A stretch of 64,000 bases of DNA, taken from NCBI GenBank assembly GCA_035566015.1, contig DATMRS010000006.1, forward strand, positions 186,001 through 250,000, in the 5' to 3' direction. Made by a program: the position numbers and the translations under genes. Positions 43,702 through 52,316 of this stretch are shown here, one piece after another (position 1 is the first letter of the stretch; the number at the start of each line of letters is the position of its first letter). This DNA comes from DATMRS01 sp035566015. Lineage in GTDB: Bacteria; Pseudomonadota; Alphaproteobacteria; Sphingomonadales; Sphingomonadaceae. The notes under the pieces are model-generated. The model was not told where the DNA came from. It made no database searches and saw only the letters and a program-made list of their open reading frames with translations.

Positions 43702-44454
43702 ATGACGAAGATCGGCATATTAGGCGCGGCAGGGCGCATGGGACGGGCAATCGCGGAAGCCGCCGGCGCGCTCGGTGTGGACGTGGCGGGCGGCATCGGC
43801 CGCCAGGGCGCGGTGATCGGTCCGCATGACGATGCCGGCTCGCTCGCGAAGGTGAGCGACGTGCTCATCGACTTCTCGACGCCCGCCGCGCTGACCGCCC
43901 ATCTTGCTGCCGCCCGCGAGACGGGCACGCCGATCGTCGTCGGCACTACCGGTCTGCGCCCCGAGGATCATGTCGCGATCGACGAGGCTGCGCGTTCGGT
44001 AGGCATCATACAGGCCGCGAACACGTCGCTCGGCATCAACCTGCTCTGCCATCTGGTCGAGGAAGCCGCCGCGCGCCTCGGCCCGGATTGGGATATCGAG
44101 GTGCTGGAAATGCACCACCGCCACAAACTCGACGCGCCGTCGGGAACCGCCCTCCTCCTCGCTGCCGCCGCCGCGGAGGGTCGCGGCTCCACGATCGAGG
44201 CGCTGAGCCGTTTCGATCGGATCGGCGCACCCCCGCATGCGCGCGAGGCGGGTACGATCGGCTATGCCTCGCTACGCGGCGGATCGGTCGCGGGCGACCA
44301 TCAGCTTATCCTCGCCACAGACGGGGAGCGGATCGAGCTGGGCCATCGCGCCGAAAATCGCGGTATCTTCGCGAAGGGCGCGGTGAAGGCGGCGCTGTGG
44401 CTCGCGGGGCAACCCACCGGACGCTACACGATGGCGGACGTGCTCGGCCTTTAG
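43702..44454 (+). CDS. dapB: 4-hydroxy-tetrahydrodipicolinate reductase
   Basis: A 250-residue NAD(P)H-dependent reductase of the lysine/meso-diaminopimelate pathway. The Rossmann motif is GILGAAGRMGRAI; VVGTTGL and the catalytic His-Lys region EMHHRHKLDAPSGTAL are canonical, with GTIGYASLRGGSVAGDHQ after it. The next gene (nth) starts at the base after its stop codon, so the two are co-transcribed. It supports both protein and cell-wall synthesis. Confidence 0.97.
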   Translation: MTKIGILGAAGRMGRAIAEAAGALGVDVAGGIGRQGAVIGPHDDAGSLAKVSDVLIDFSTPAALTAHLAAARETGTPIVVGTTGLRPEDHVAIDEAARSVGIIQAANTSLGINLLCHLVEEAAARLGPDWDIEVLEMHHRHKLDAPSGTALLLAAAAAEGRGSTIEALSRFDRIGAPPHAREAGTIGYASLRGGSVAGDHQLILATDGERIELGHRAENRGIFAKGAVKAALWLAGQPTGRYTMADVLGL

Positions 44455-45108
44455 ATGCGCAAGGCCGACATCTTCGAATTCTATCGCCGGTTGGCCGAGG
44501 ACAATCCCGCGCCGGAGACGGAGCTTCGCTACGTCAATCCCTATACGCTGCTCGTCGCCGTCGCGCTCTCCGCGCAGGCGACCGACGTGGGCGTCAACAA
44601 GGCCACGGGGCCGCTTTTCGCCAAGGTCGACACGCCCGAGAAGATGGTCGCGCTGGGCGAAGAGGGATTGAAGGCGCACATCAAGACGATCGGCCTGTTC
44701 AACACGAAGGCGAAGAACGTCATCGCCCTCTCGCAAAGGCTGATCGACGATTATGGCGGCGAGGTTCCTGCCGACCGCGAAGCGCTGGAAACGCTGCCCG
44801 GCGTCGGCCGCAAGACCGCGAACGTCGTGATGAACGTCGCGTTCGGGGCAGAAACGATCGCGGTCGATACGCATATTTTCCGTGTTGCGAACCGAACAGG
44901 GCTGGCGCCCGGCAAGACGCCGCTCGCCGTCGAGCAGAAGCTGGAGAAGGTGACGCCCAAGCCGTTTCGGCGCCACGCTCATCACTGGTTAATCCTCCAT
45001 GGCCGTTATATATGCAAAGCGCGGCGGCCCGAATGTTGGCGGTGCCCGGTACGTGATCTGTGCGCCTTTCGTCCGAAGACGCCCCCACCCGCGACCGGAG
45101 CCGGATAG
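44455..45108 (+). CDS. nth: Endonuclease III
   Basis: A 217-residue DNA glycosylase/AP lyase that removes oxidised pyrimidines. The helix-hairpin-helix LPGVGRKTANVV includes the catalytic Lys120; the catalytic Asp138 is in VDTHIFRVANR. The C-terminal [4Fe-4S] ligands follow C-x6-C-x2-C-x5-C (CKARRPECWRCPVRDLC). The ATG directly abuts the dapB stop codon. No truncation is seen. Confidence 0.97.
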   Translation: MRKADIFEFYRRLAEDNPAPETELRYVNPYTLLVAVALSAQATDVGVNKATGPLFAKVDTPEKMVALGEEGLKAHIKTIGLFNTKAKNVIALSQRLIDDYGGEVPADREALETLPGVGRKTANVVMNVAFGAETIAVDTHIFRVANRTGLAPGKTPLAVEQKLEKVTPKPFRRHAHHWLILHGRYICKARRPECWRCPVRDLCAFRPKTPPPATGAG

Positions 45109-45174
45109 CCGCTCGTGCGTTACGTGCACAGGCCCTGCCCCGTAACGAAGGGACGGGCCGACAGGAGACTGAAG

Positions 45175-45570
45175 ATGCGTCTGATTCCGATCGCCGCCGC
45201 CTGCGCCTGCGGGCTTCTCGCCCTCGCCCCGGCCAATGCCAGCAGGGCAAGCCGCAATGCCGAGGCTATCGCCGCCGCCAAGCCGGCGGGCAAGCCGGTC
45301 AGTTGCGTCCAGCTCAACAATATTCGCGAAACGCGGGTGCGCAACGATCAGATCATCGACTTCTACATGAAGGACGGGAAGGTCTATCGCAACACATTGC
45401 CGAATAGCTGCCCGCAACTCGGGTTCGAGGAAAGCTTCAGCTACAAGACCTCGATCAGCCAGCTTTGCTCGACAGACATTATCACCGTGCTGCTACACAC
45501 TGGCGGTCTCAGCCGGGGCGCGAGTTGCGGCCTGGGTTCCTTCCAGCCGGTCACGGGCCTGTCAAAATAG
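45175..45570 (+). CDS. Secreted hypothetical protein, DUF6491-like
   Basis: A 131-residue protein with a signal peptide (MRLIPIAAACACGLLALAPANA). The mature part contains CVQLNNIRETRVRNDQIIDF, YRNTLPNSCPQLGFEESF and SQLCSTDIITVL, with four cysteines that could form disulfides in the periplasm. The pattern (CV-x-L-x2-I-x6-D, then NSCPGL) resembles DUF6491 of sphingomonads, a family without known function. The ATG at 45175 has AGGAG with 7-nt spacing. It ends before a terminator-like hairpin shared with the convergent TonB receptor. Confidence 0.8.
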   Translation: MRLIPIAAACACGLLALAPANASRASRNAEAIAAAKPAGKPVSCVQLNNIRETRVRNDQIIDFYMKDGKVYRNTLPNSCPQLGFEESFSYKTSISQLCSTDIITVLLHTGGLSRGASCGLGSFQPVTGLSK

Positions 45571-45604
45571 GCTCGACCAAAGCCGGCGTTGAGGACCGAA
45601 TGGT

Positions 45605-45633
45605 TAGGGGGAGGGACTAATCCCTCTCCCCTT
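45605..45633. terminator. Bidirectional terminator-like hairpin
   Basis: A G-rich arm (GGGGGAGGGA) and a C-rich arm (TCCCTCTCCCC) separated by CTAA form a near-perfect stem between convergent genes (DUF6491-like and TonB receptor). There is no long T run, but the position between two 3' ends supports a terminator. Confidence 0.6.
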
Positions 45634-45647
45634 CCCCACTCTTACAT

Positions 45648-48029
45648 TCAGAACGACCGCTTGACGGTGAGCGACCATTCACGCGGACGGCCGACCACGT
45701 CGGTCACGACGCCGTAATTGGCCATATTCTCGTTCGCCCCGACATAATAGAATTTGTCGAACAGGTTGGTGACGGCAAGGCTGACCGTCCAGTCCTTGTC
45801 CGCCGATTCGTAGCTCAAGCGGCCGTTGAAGATGCTGCGGCCGTCGATCCGGTTATAGGGATTGTTGATCGCATTATAATAGAAGCTCGATTGGTAAGCC
45901 CAGTCGAGCCGCGGCGTGATCGTGCCTGATCCGCCCAGATCGGCCTCATATTGGATGCCGGCGGACGCCTGCCATTTGTTGTTGAACGGCGCGATCATGT
46001 CGATCGTCACGTTCGTCGCCGGATTGACGCTGGTATATTTGAAATCGAGATAGCCGAGCGAGCCGTCGATCGTCAGACCCTGTACAGGGTTCGCCAGCAC
46101 TTCCAGCTCGGCGCCTTTCACATGCGCGTTGCCGGCATTGGCGGGCATGCTGCACGTCAGGCTGGCGCTATTCTCGCAGCGATAGAGGGTGAGCTGGATA
46201 TCCTTGTAATCATTGTAGAAGAGCGCACCGTTGAGGCGGAGCAGGCGATCGAACAGATCAGCCTTGAAGCCTGCCTCATAGGCGGTGAGCTTCTCCGGCC
46301 CGAACGTCGTCACCTGATCGGGCACATAGGGGCGCGGATTGACACCGCCGCCCTTGTAGCCGGTGGACACCTGCGCATAGGTCATCAGCGCATCGTTCCA
46401 GCGATAATTCACACCGATGCGATAATCGACATGGCCCTTCTTGTAAGTCGCCGAGAGCCCGTCGAGCCCCGCCACCGTGAAGTTGGGCGTGAAAAGATCG
46501 CCCGAAGGCAGCGTGCCGTCGATGTTGCGGCGGCTGAACGTGTAGGTCTTCTTGTCATGCGTGTAGCGCAGGCCGCCGACGAGGTTCAGCCCGTCCGCAA
46601 GATGCAATTCGCCATGCGCGAACACCGATTCGCTGCGATTGCGGACGGGATCGTCGCTCAGGAAGTCGAAAAGGACGTTCGGGATCTGGATGCGGTTACG
46701 CAGCAGATCATGGGCATCATAATAATAGCCGCCGACCGTGAAATCGACGAGGTCGCCCACCTTGCCGCTCAGGCGCAGTTCCTGCGTGAACTGCTTGTGC
46801 CGCTGATAATAGGATTCGAGCAGGATCGACAGCGGTGAACCATCGACGTCGATGCCGTTATGCCCGCTCGCCTGGCGGTAGGCGGTGATCGACTTGAGGC
46901 TTAGATTGTCGCCCAGCGCATAATCGATCGTCCCCGAAAAACCGTAGCTGCGCGCCGTATTGTCGGGCTTCGTCGTATAGGTGCCGGGCAGCACCTGCGT
47001 CGGGAAGCCGAAGACGGTGTCGTAATTGCCGCCGTTCGAGAAGGTCGCGTAGCTGGTATAGCTATGCTTGCCGGTGATGAAGCGATCGTCGAACGGAATG
47101 CCGGCGGTGGGATCGCCCGCGACATAGCTGCGAACCGTGGGATTGTTGGCGTAGACGAGCTTCGTCGGCACCGCGTCCGACTTGTCGATCGCAACGTCGC
47201 CGATCAGGTTGATTTCCAGTGGCGAGCCCGCGGGCGCATAGCGCAGCGCGACGCGCGCGGCCTGAAGATCGCGGCCGCCTTCATGGCCGATCACGCAATT
47301 GCCGCCGCCGGTCTGCGGCGAGGGATCGATGCCCTGGCCGGGATTGGCGCAGCCGAAATCGAGTTCCTTGAAGAAGCCGTCGACATGCTTCTCGACGCCC
47401 GAAACGCGCGCGAACAGGCCTTCCGCGATCTTGAAATCGGCGCTCGCGCGCACGTCGATCCGGTTGTAACGCCCGTAGGTGGCCTCGACATAGCCGCCGC
47501 CGGCCTCGTCGGGCTTCTTCGAGAAGAGCTTGACCGCGCCGCCGATCGAGTTCTTGCCGGCCAGCGTGCCCTGCGGCCCGCGGAGTACCTCGACCCGGTC
47601 GAGATCGGTGAGATCGAACACCGCGCCGAAGGTCGTGCCATAATAGACGTCGTCGATATACATGCCGACACCCGGCTCGAGCGCGAAGCTCGAATCGCTC
47701 TGGCCGATGCCGCGAATGAAGGCGGCGACGGCATTGCCGTTCAGCGAGGTCGCCGAGGTGAGATTCACGTTAGGCGAAAAGGCGCCGACGTCGAGCACGC
47801 TCGTCTGGCTGCGCGCGTCGAGCGTATCGGCCGAAACCGCGGTGATCGCGATCGGCGTATCCTGCAAGCGCTGGGATCGGAACTGCGCCGTAACGATGAT
47901 GTCGGCCACCGCGCCCGTATCGTCACTCGCCGGCGTCGCCTCCTGCGCCTGCGCGGGGGTCATAGCCATCATCATGGCGAGCGCGCCCAGCGCCACCCCG
48001 CCAAACCGTACGCACGTCTGCTTCTTCAT
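45648..48029 (-). CDS. TonB-dependent receptor
   Basis: A 793-residue outer-membrane receptor. The signal peptide ends near PAQAQ, followed by the TonB box DIIVTAQ. The plug contains QRLQDTPIAITAVSADTLDA, FIRGIGQSDSSFALEPGVG and RVEVLRGPQGTLAGKNSIGG; the barrel ends in WSLTVKRSF. It is similar along its whole length to the receptor at 5263-7686, so they are paralogues. The ATG at 48029 has GGAGGG 5 nt upstream; an ATG directly before it is an alternative. A CCGGCC-TTC-GGCCGG hairpin (48049-48063) lies in its leader, about 20 nt upstream. No transporter or catabolic enzyme gene is adjacent, and its ligand is unknown. Confidence 0.94.
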   Translation of the reverse strand: MKKQTCVRFGGVALGALAMMMAMTPAQAQEATPASDDTGAVADIIVTAQFRSQRLQDTPIAITAVSADTLDARSQTSVLDVGAFSPNVNLTSATSLNGNAVAAFIRGIGQSDSSFALEPGVGMYIDDVYYGTTFGAVFDLTDLDRVEVLRGPQGTLAGKNSIGGAVKLFSKKPDEAGGGYVEATYGRYNRIDVRASADFKIAEGLFARVSGVEKHVDGFFKELDFGCANPGQGIDPSPQTGGGNCVIGHEGGRDLQAARVALRYAPAGSPLEINLIGDVAIDKSDAVPTKLVYANNPTVRSYVAGDPTAGIPFDDRFITGKHSYTSYATFSNGGNYDTVFGFPTQVLPGTYTTKPDNTARSYGFSGTIDYALGDNLSLKSITAYRQASGHNGIDVDGSPLSILLESYYQRHKQFTQELRLSGKVGDLVDFTVGGYYYDAHDLLRNRIQIPNVLFDFLSDDPVRNRSESVFAHGELHLADGLNLVGGLRYTHDKKTYTFSRRNIDGTLPSGDLFTPNFTVAGLDGLSATYKKGHVDYRIGVNYRWNDALMTYAQVSTGYKGGGVNPRPYVPDQVTTFGPEKLTAYEAGFKADLFDRLLRLNGALFYNDYKDIQLTLYRCENSASLTCSMPANAGNAHVKGAELEVLANPVQGLTIDGSLGYLDFKYTSVNPATNVTIDMIAPFNNKWQASAGIQYEADLGGSGTITPRLDWAYQSSFYYNAINNPYNRIDGRSIFNGRLSYESADKDWTVSLAVTNLFDKFYYVGANENMANYGVVTDVVGRPREWSLTVKRSF

Positions 48030-48346
48030 CATTTCCCTCCCCGAAGTCCCGGCCTTCGGCCGGCACGCAATCGTCGCGTCCACGCGCGAACATTTCAGAT
48101 GCCTGTCTCTTGGCGTCCCCGGCGGGCTTGCCGGATCGCCTCCCCTTTTCGGGACCCGACGCTCGGAAGAGCCGGTGCCGCATCCCGATTCAAGCGGATT
48201 TTTGTAACATTCATTATAGTTTTCCGTCAAGCCAGCACAGCCATTTGCACCGTGCGTGCGCCGTCGTGACGGCCGCAGCCCGCCCCGCCATTTCATTCAT
48301 ACGTTATAACAGGAACATAGCAGCGGCCGGCGCCGCTATCGCGTCT
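48030..48346. other. Intergenic region upstream of the TonB receptor
   Basis: This gap of about 315 bp between the receptor and the upstream membrane protein holds no convincing gene. It contains the CCGGCC-TTC-GGCCGG hairpin at 48049-48063, in the receptor's 5' leader, and an AT-richer stretch around 48200-48225 (TTTTTGTAACATTCATTATA) likely to include the promoter. No clear regulator-binding site was identified. Confidence 0.5.
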
Positions 48347-48826
48347 TCAGTCAACCCGGTCGTTCGGAAACGCCGGGAAGCGAACGGAGGCGGCGGGGTG
48401 GATGAGGCCGCTTTCCAGACGCGTGAGCAGGATGGGAATCGGATCGTCGAGAGTGGGCGGCGGCAGGCGCGCCGGCCGCAGCGGTTCGCCGGGTTCCATA
48501 ACGTGCGGCGGCGCCTCCGGTGCAAGCGGAGTGTCGAACGCGGCCGGCTCGTCCGGCTCTTCCTCGGGTCCCGAAACCCACACGACAAGGAATGTCAGGA
48601 CGGTGACGAGAAAGGCGATGAGCGCGCGCCCGCCAACACCGAAAGGCGGCGAGAGCAGCGCGCTCAGCCGGGAAAAGCCCCCCTCCCCCATGAGTCGCAC
48701 GAGCAGGTCGGCAGGCGCGGCAAGGCAGAAGAAGACGACCGCACCGCCCAGCAACAAGGCGGTGAGTCGCCCAAGTGGCAGGCGCGCAAAACGCCCGCCA
48801 GATCGCGTCTCGCGCGACATGTCCAA
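48347..48826 (-). CDS. Hypothetical membrane protein
   Basis: A 159-residue protein with two hydrophobic segments (LTALLLGGAVVFFCLAAPADLL and ALIAFLVTVLTFLVVWVSG) and an acidic, proline-rich C-terminal tail (EEEPDEPAAFD, PLAPEAPPH, RLPPPTLDDP). I recognise no family. The tail is probably cytoplasmic or periplasmic and may bind a partner. The start at 48826 could instead be the ATG at 48820. It lies 60 bp downstream of sodB, in the same orientation, so co-transcription is possible. Confidence 0.7.
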   Translation of the reverse strand: MDMSRETRSGGRFARLPLGRLTALLLGGAVVFFCLAAPADLLVRLMGEGGFSRLSALLSPPFGVGGRALIAFLVTVLTFLVVWVSGPEEEPDEPAAFDTPLAPEAPPHVMEPGEPLRPARLPPPTLDDPIPILLTRLESGLIHPAASVRFPAFPNDRVD

Positions 48827-48886
48827 TAGCCGATCGGCCAGGCACCGCTGTCGGTGACAGCGTCGTGCCCGGCCGACCGTCGCGGC

Positions 48887-49513
48887 TCAGCGCTGCTGCT
48901 GGTCGGCCCGGCTCACGCCCTCGCCATCGAGATTCTTCGCGACGAAGTCCCAATTGACGATGTTGCCGAGCACGCTTTCGGCGAACTTCGGCCGGGCGTT
49001 GCGATAGTCGATATAATAAGCATGCTCCCACACATCGAGCGTGAGGAGCGGCTTCATGCCGTCATAGGCCACCGGCGTATCCGCGTCGTGCAGCGACGTG
49101 ATCTCGAGATTGCCGTTGCGCAGGACCAGCCAGGCCCAGCCGCTGGCGAAGTGGCCGACCGCCTCGGCCGCCAGCTTCTTGAGCAGCTCGTCGGTCGAGC
49201 CGAAGGTCGCGTTGATCTTCTGCTCCAGTTCGCCCGAGGGCTTGCTGCCCGGCGCGGCAAGGCAGTTCCAGAAGAAGGTGTGATTCCAGACCTGGGCGGC
49301 ATTATTGTAGAGGCCCTTGTCGCCATCGGTCTTCGCCTTGCGGATCACCTCGCTAAGGCTCAGCCCGCCAAGGCCCTTCTCGTCGATCCAGCCATTGACC
49401 TTGTCGACATAGGCCTTGTGATGCTTGCCATGGTGATAATCGAGCGTCTCGGCCGACATATGGGGCTCGAGCGCGGTCTTTTCGAAAGGCAGGGCAGGAA
49501 GTTCGAAAGCCAT
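48887..49513 (-). CDS. sodB: Superoxide dismutase, Fe type
   Basis: A 208-residue iron superoxide dismutase converting superoxide to O2 and H2O2. The N-terminus FELPALPFEKTALEPHMSAE is typical of SodB. Metal ligands are visible in ETLDYHHGKHHKAYVDK (His), NHTFFWNCL (His) and the signature DVWEHAYYIDYRN (Asp and His). The ATG at 49513 has GGAGA with 6-nt spacing. The Fe form is favoured over Mn by the motif FFWNCL and the spacing, but cambialistic activity is not excluded. Confidence 0.95.
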   Translation of the reverse strand: MAFELPALPFEKTALEPHMSAETLDYHHGKHHKAYVDKVNGWIDEKGLGGLSLSEVIRKAKTDGDKGLYNNAAQVWNHTFFWNCLAAPGSKPSGELEQKINATFGSTDELLKKLAAEAVGHFASGWAWLVLRNGNLEITSLHDADTPVAYDGMKPLLTLDVWEHAYYIDYRNARPKFAESVLGNIVNWDFVAKNLDGEGVSRADQQQR

Positions 49514-49667
49514 ATCGCTTCTCCATCTCCGATCAGGGTTGTCTGCGTACAGCCCTAACGTGCCGGACGGACAAAAGTGACTGAAAAGTGCTAGTTGCGA
49601 GACGTTCGCGAAACGATTGCCCGATCGGCCCTTTTGCCGGCGCGTCGGCTCTGATACCCCGCCGGGC

Positions 49668-50084
49668 ATGACTTCCGCGCCAACGCTCGACGATGCCCTT
49701 GAGGAATATGAGCTGCTCGACAGCGACGATCGCTATCGCATGCTGATCGATCTCGGCCGCACGCTCGAGCCGATGCCCGATCCGCTGAAGACCGACGCGA
49801 CATTGGTGCGCGGCTGTTCGGCGGCGGTGTGGGTCTATCCGACGGTGCGCGACGACGGCCGGCTGCATTTTCTGGCAGACTCGAACGCCGCGATCACCAA
49901 GGGGATCATCGCGCTCGTCCTGCTGACGGTGCAGGATCGGACGCCGCAGGAAATCAACGCGCTCGACATCGAAAGCGCGCTCGCGCCGTTCGATCTCAGG
50001 AACCAGCTCAGTTCGAACCGGACGCAGGGCATCCCCAACATGATCGCGCTGATCCGGGCAACGGCACAGCGCTACGCAGGCTAG
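49668..50084 (+). CDS. SufE-family sulfur-acceptor protein
   Basis: A 138-residue SufE protein that accepts persulfide sulfur from the SufS cysteine desulfurase and stimulates Fe-S cluster assembly. The catalytic cysteine is in VRGCSAAVWV, and LDSDDRYRMLIDLGRTL and SNRTQGIPNMIALIRA are family hallmarks. It diverges from sodB and lies outside any suf operon here, which is common for sufE. The start at 49668 is the first ATG that keeps the family N-terminus. Confidence 0.92.
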   Translation: MTSAPTLDDALEEYELLDSDDRYRMLIDLGRTLEPMPDPLKTDATLVRGCSAAVWVYPTVRDDGRLHFLADSNAAITKGIIALVLLTVQDRTPQEINALDIESALAPFDLRNQLSSNRTQGIPNMIALIRATAQRYAG

Positions 50085-50095
50085 CGCATTTGCAG

Positions 50096-50115
50096 GTCAG
50101 GCGGCTCCGCCTGAC
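50096..50115. terminator. Terminator hairpin downstream of sufE
   Basis: GTCAGGCG and CGCCTGAC form a perfect 8-bp stem with a GCTC loop just after the sufE stop, before the convergent J-domain gene. It lacks a strong U tract, so it may act with the second hairpin at 50144-50176. Confidence 0.6.
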
Positions 50116-50143
50116 GAATCGGCAGATACGCAAAACAACAATC

Positions 50144-50176
50144 AGCATGATCCGATTCACCTGGTCCGATCATGCT
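50144..50176. terminator. Second hairpin between convergent genes
   Basis: AGCATGATC (50144-50152) and GATCATGCT (50168-50176) are perfect inverted arms around a 15-bp loop. The hairpin precedes the 3' end of the J-domain gene on the minus strand, so it probably helps terminate both converging transcripts. Confidence 0.5.
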
Positions 50177-50183
50177 CTGACGA

Positions 50184-50717
50184 TCAGCCCTGCCCCTGCC
50201 GCCGCTCTTCCGCGCGGCGCAGCACGTCGAACGCCGCCTGCACAGCCTGAAAGCGCTCCGCCGCCTCCTGGTCGCCGGGGTTCACGTCGGGATGGTTGGC
50301 CTTGGCGAGGCGACGCCACGCGGCCTTGACTGTCTCGAAATCGGCATCGGTTTCGACTTCGAGCACCGCGAGCGCGCGCATCTCGTCGCGCGATCGGCTG
50401 CCGTCGCCGCTGCCGCCCCAGCCATAATAAGCCGAATTGGCGAAGCCGGATGCGTCGCGCTGATCCTTCGCCTCGCGCCGGGCCGCCTCCTCCGCCGAGA
50501 GACCTTCGAAATAATTCCACCCGCGATTATATTCGGCGGCATGTTCCTCGCAGAAATACCAGCGTTCGCGGCTGTTGGGGGATTTCGGCGCGGGGCGATC
50601 GCCCGGCCGATCGCAGCCATGGCGATCGCACAAGCGAGTCTGCGTCGCCTCGCGCGAGGCGCCATAGCCGCGCCAGCGGGGAAAACCCCAGTCATAGGAT
50701 CGGGAAGAACGGGCCAT
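50184..50717 (-). CDS. C-terminal J-domain (DnaJ-like) protein
   Basis: A 177-residue protein. The N-terminal half contains CDRHGCDRPGDRPAPKS and WYFCEEHAAEYNRGWNYFEG, with Cys/His spaced as in a small zinc-binding fold. The C-terminal J-domain (ALAVLEVETDADFETVKAAW, HPDVNPG) has the HPD motif that stimulates Hsp70 ATPase. J-domains at the C-terminus with this N-terminal Cys/His region are a known alphaproteobacterial arrangement; the client is unknown. The start at 50717 is the first ATG downstream of an AGAGAGGGG site. Confidence 0.88.
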   Translation of the reverse strand: MARSSRSYDWGFPRWRGYGASREATQTRLCDRHGCDRPGDRPAPKSPNSRERWYFCEEHAAEYNRGWNYFEGLSAEEAARREAKDQRDASGFANSAYYGWGGSGDGSRSRDEMRALAVLEVETDADFETVKAAWRRLAKANHPDVNPGDQEAAERFQAVQAAFDVLRRAEERRQGQG

Positions 50718-50772
50718 CCCCTCTCTTAACCCCAAAGCGCTTCCGGGGCCATGAGGGATCGGCCCGATCCCC

Positions 50773-51393
50773 TCACATATGCGACAGCGCGCCCATTCCC
50801 ATCATCGCGCCGCCGAAGATAGCGCTCATCACCGCCGCGCCGATGATCGCGGCGACAATCCAGCTCAGGACCAGCCAGATGATGATCGTCACGGCGGTGA
50901 AGCCCGCCGCCTTCGCCACCGGCACCTTCGCGACCGCGATCGCCCCCAGATAGAAGAGATAGGCGCTGTAGGCGAAACCAATCAGCATCAGCAGCACGCT
51001 GAGCCCCGGAATGAAGCTGAAGAAGCCGACGACCCAGATCGGCGTCGCCGAATAGATGGCGAGCTTCGCGGCGCGAACGCGGTCCTTCTCTCCGTCGAAG
51101 CTGGGCAGCAGCGCATCGATGATGACGATCATCACGTAAAGGACGGCGAGGCTGACGATATAGCCGACGATCCCCGTCACGAGGAAGAAGCCGACGCCGA
51201 TGCTTGCCCCGAAACGCCCGAACATCGAACCGAAAAGTAGCCCGCCCAATACCGAGCCGATCAGCGGCAGCAGCGCCAGCACGAGCGCATAGCCAGTAAA
51301 AAGACCGTTCACCGTCGCCGGTTCGTCATCGATGACGGCCCATTCCGATTTCGGCTGAAGCAGGATATTCTTCGCGCGATCCACCAAGCTCAT
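50773..51393 (-). CDS. Yip1-domain membrane protein
   Basis: A 206-residue membrane protein with five to six hydrophobic segments. The N-terminus MSLVDRAKNILLQPKSEWAV and the segment APTIWVVGFF-type motif (SATPIWVVGFFSFIPGLSVL) are typical of bacterial Yip1-family proteins, which have no firm function. The ATG at 51393 has GGGGGA with a 6-nt spacer. It lies 55 bp from the J-domain gene in the same orientation. Confidence 0.88.
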   Translation of the reverse strand: MSLVDRAKNILLQPKSEWAVIDDEPATVNGLFTGYALVLALLPLIGSVLGGLLFGSMFGRFGASIGVGFFLVTGIVGYIVSLAVLYVMIVIIDALLPSFDGEKDRVRAAKLAIYSATPIWVVGFFSFIPGLSVLLMLIGFAYSAYLFYLGAIAVAKVPVAKAAGFTAVTIIIWLVLSWIVAAIIGAAVMSAIFGGAMMGMGALSHM

Positions 51394-51486
51394 CTTCGGT
51401 CCCCCTTGGATGCCGTAGAAGAGCGGAAGACTACTCTCCCGATTCGTCGTGTAAAGCCTTGTTTCAGGCAAGCAACGGGCGGCGGC

Positions 51487-52104
51487 TCAGAGGCCCATCA
51501 GGCTCAACACTTCCTTGCGGCTGCGCTCGTCCTTGCGGAAGACGCCCATCATCCGGCTGGTCGTCATAGTGACGCCGGGGGTGCGCACGCCGCGCGCGGT
51601 CATGCAGGCATGGGTGGCCTCGATCACCACCGCGACGCCCTGCGGCCGCAGATGCGTCCAGATGCAGTCGGCCACTTCGGCGGTCAGCCGCTCCTGCACC
51701 TGCAAGCGCCGGGCATAGCCGTGCAGCACGCGGGCGAGCTTCGAAATACCGACCACCATGTCGCGCGGCAGATAGGCGATATGCGCCTTGCCGATGATCG
51801 GCGCCATGTGATGCTCGCAATGCGACTGAAAGGGAATGTCCTTCAGCAGCACGATCTCGTCATAGCCGCCCACCTCCTCGAACGTCCGTTCCAGATGGTA
51901 GGCCGGGTCTTCTTCATAGCCCTGGCAATATTCCTTCCAGGCGCGCGCCACGCGCTTGGGCGTGTCGACCAGACCCTCGCGCGCGGGATCGTCGCCAGCC
52001 CAGCGGATCAGCGTGCGCACCGCCTCCTCGACGTCGGGCGGCACGGCGATCTTCGCCCGCCGGTGCGCCGACAGGTCGATCCCCGCCTCCTCGTTCTCGT
52101 CCAT
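51487..52104 (-). CDS. folE: GTP cyclohydrolase I
   Basis: A 205-residue enzyme converting GTP to dihydroneopterin triphosphate, the first step of folate and pterin synthesis. Zinc ligands are visible in QSHCEHHMAP (Cys, His) and EATHACMTARG (Cys). DTPKRVARAWKE and the QVQERLT segment are canonical. GGAGG lies 4 nt upstream of the ATG at 52104. It is the last recognisable housekeeping gene before the genomic island. Confidence 0.97.
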   Translation of the reverse strand: MDENEEAGIDLSAHRRAKIAVPPDVEEAVRTLIRWAGDDPAREGLVDTPKRVARAWKEYCQGYEEDPAYHLERTFEEVGGYDEIVLLKDIPFQSHCEHHMAPIIGKAHIAYLPRDMVVGISKLARVLHGYARRLQVQERLTAEVADCIWTHLRPQGVAVVIEATHACMTARGVRTPGVTMTTSRMMGVFRKDERSRKEVLSLMGL

Positions 52105-52221
52105 TCCGCCTCCTTCGGACCCCTGACGGGCCGCCTGTGCCGACAGCGAAGCCCTCTGAAGGAGGCGCGGCGGCGCTGTCAACGCCGGTGGGTTCCAATC
52201 AGCCTCGCTTTTCCTCCCGTC

Positions 52222-52241
52222 ATTCCGGCGAAAGCCGGAAT
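52222..52241. repeat. REP-like hairpin
   Basis: ATTCCGGC and GCCGGAAT flank a GAAA tetraloop, preceded by GTC and followed by CCA. The sequence belongs to the same family as the pair at 42409-42495 and looks like a sphingomonad extragenic palindrome. Confidence 0.65.
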
Positions 52242-52287
52242 CCACGGACGGCGGCTCGGCAGCAATGAGGCGAACCGAATCCATGAG

Positions 52288-52316
52288 CCGGCTTCCGTTA
52301 ATGCTCCGGAAGCCGG
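52288..52316. repeat. 10-bp hairpin
   Basis: CCGGCTTCCG (52288-52297) and CGGAAGCCGG (52307-52316) form a perfect stem around a 9-nt loop. It lies about 185 bp upstream of folE. It may be a terminator or part of another REP-like element. Confidence 0.5.

Noticed and set aside
45648..48296. Upstream start of the orphan TonB receptor at 48296
   Set aside because: It would place 89 unrelated residues before the signal peptide; the ATG at 48029 has a good ribosome-binding site.
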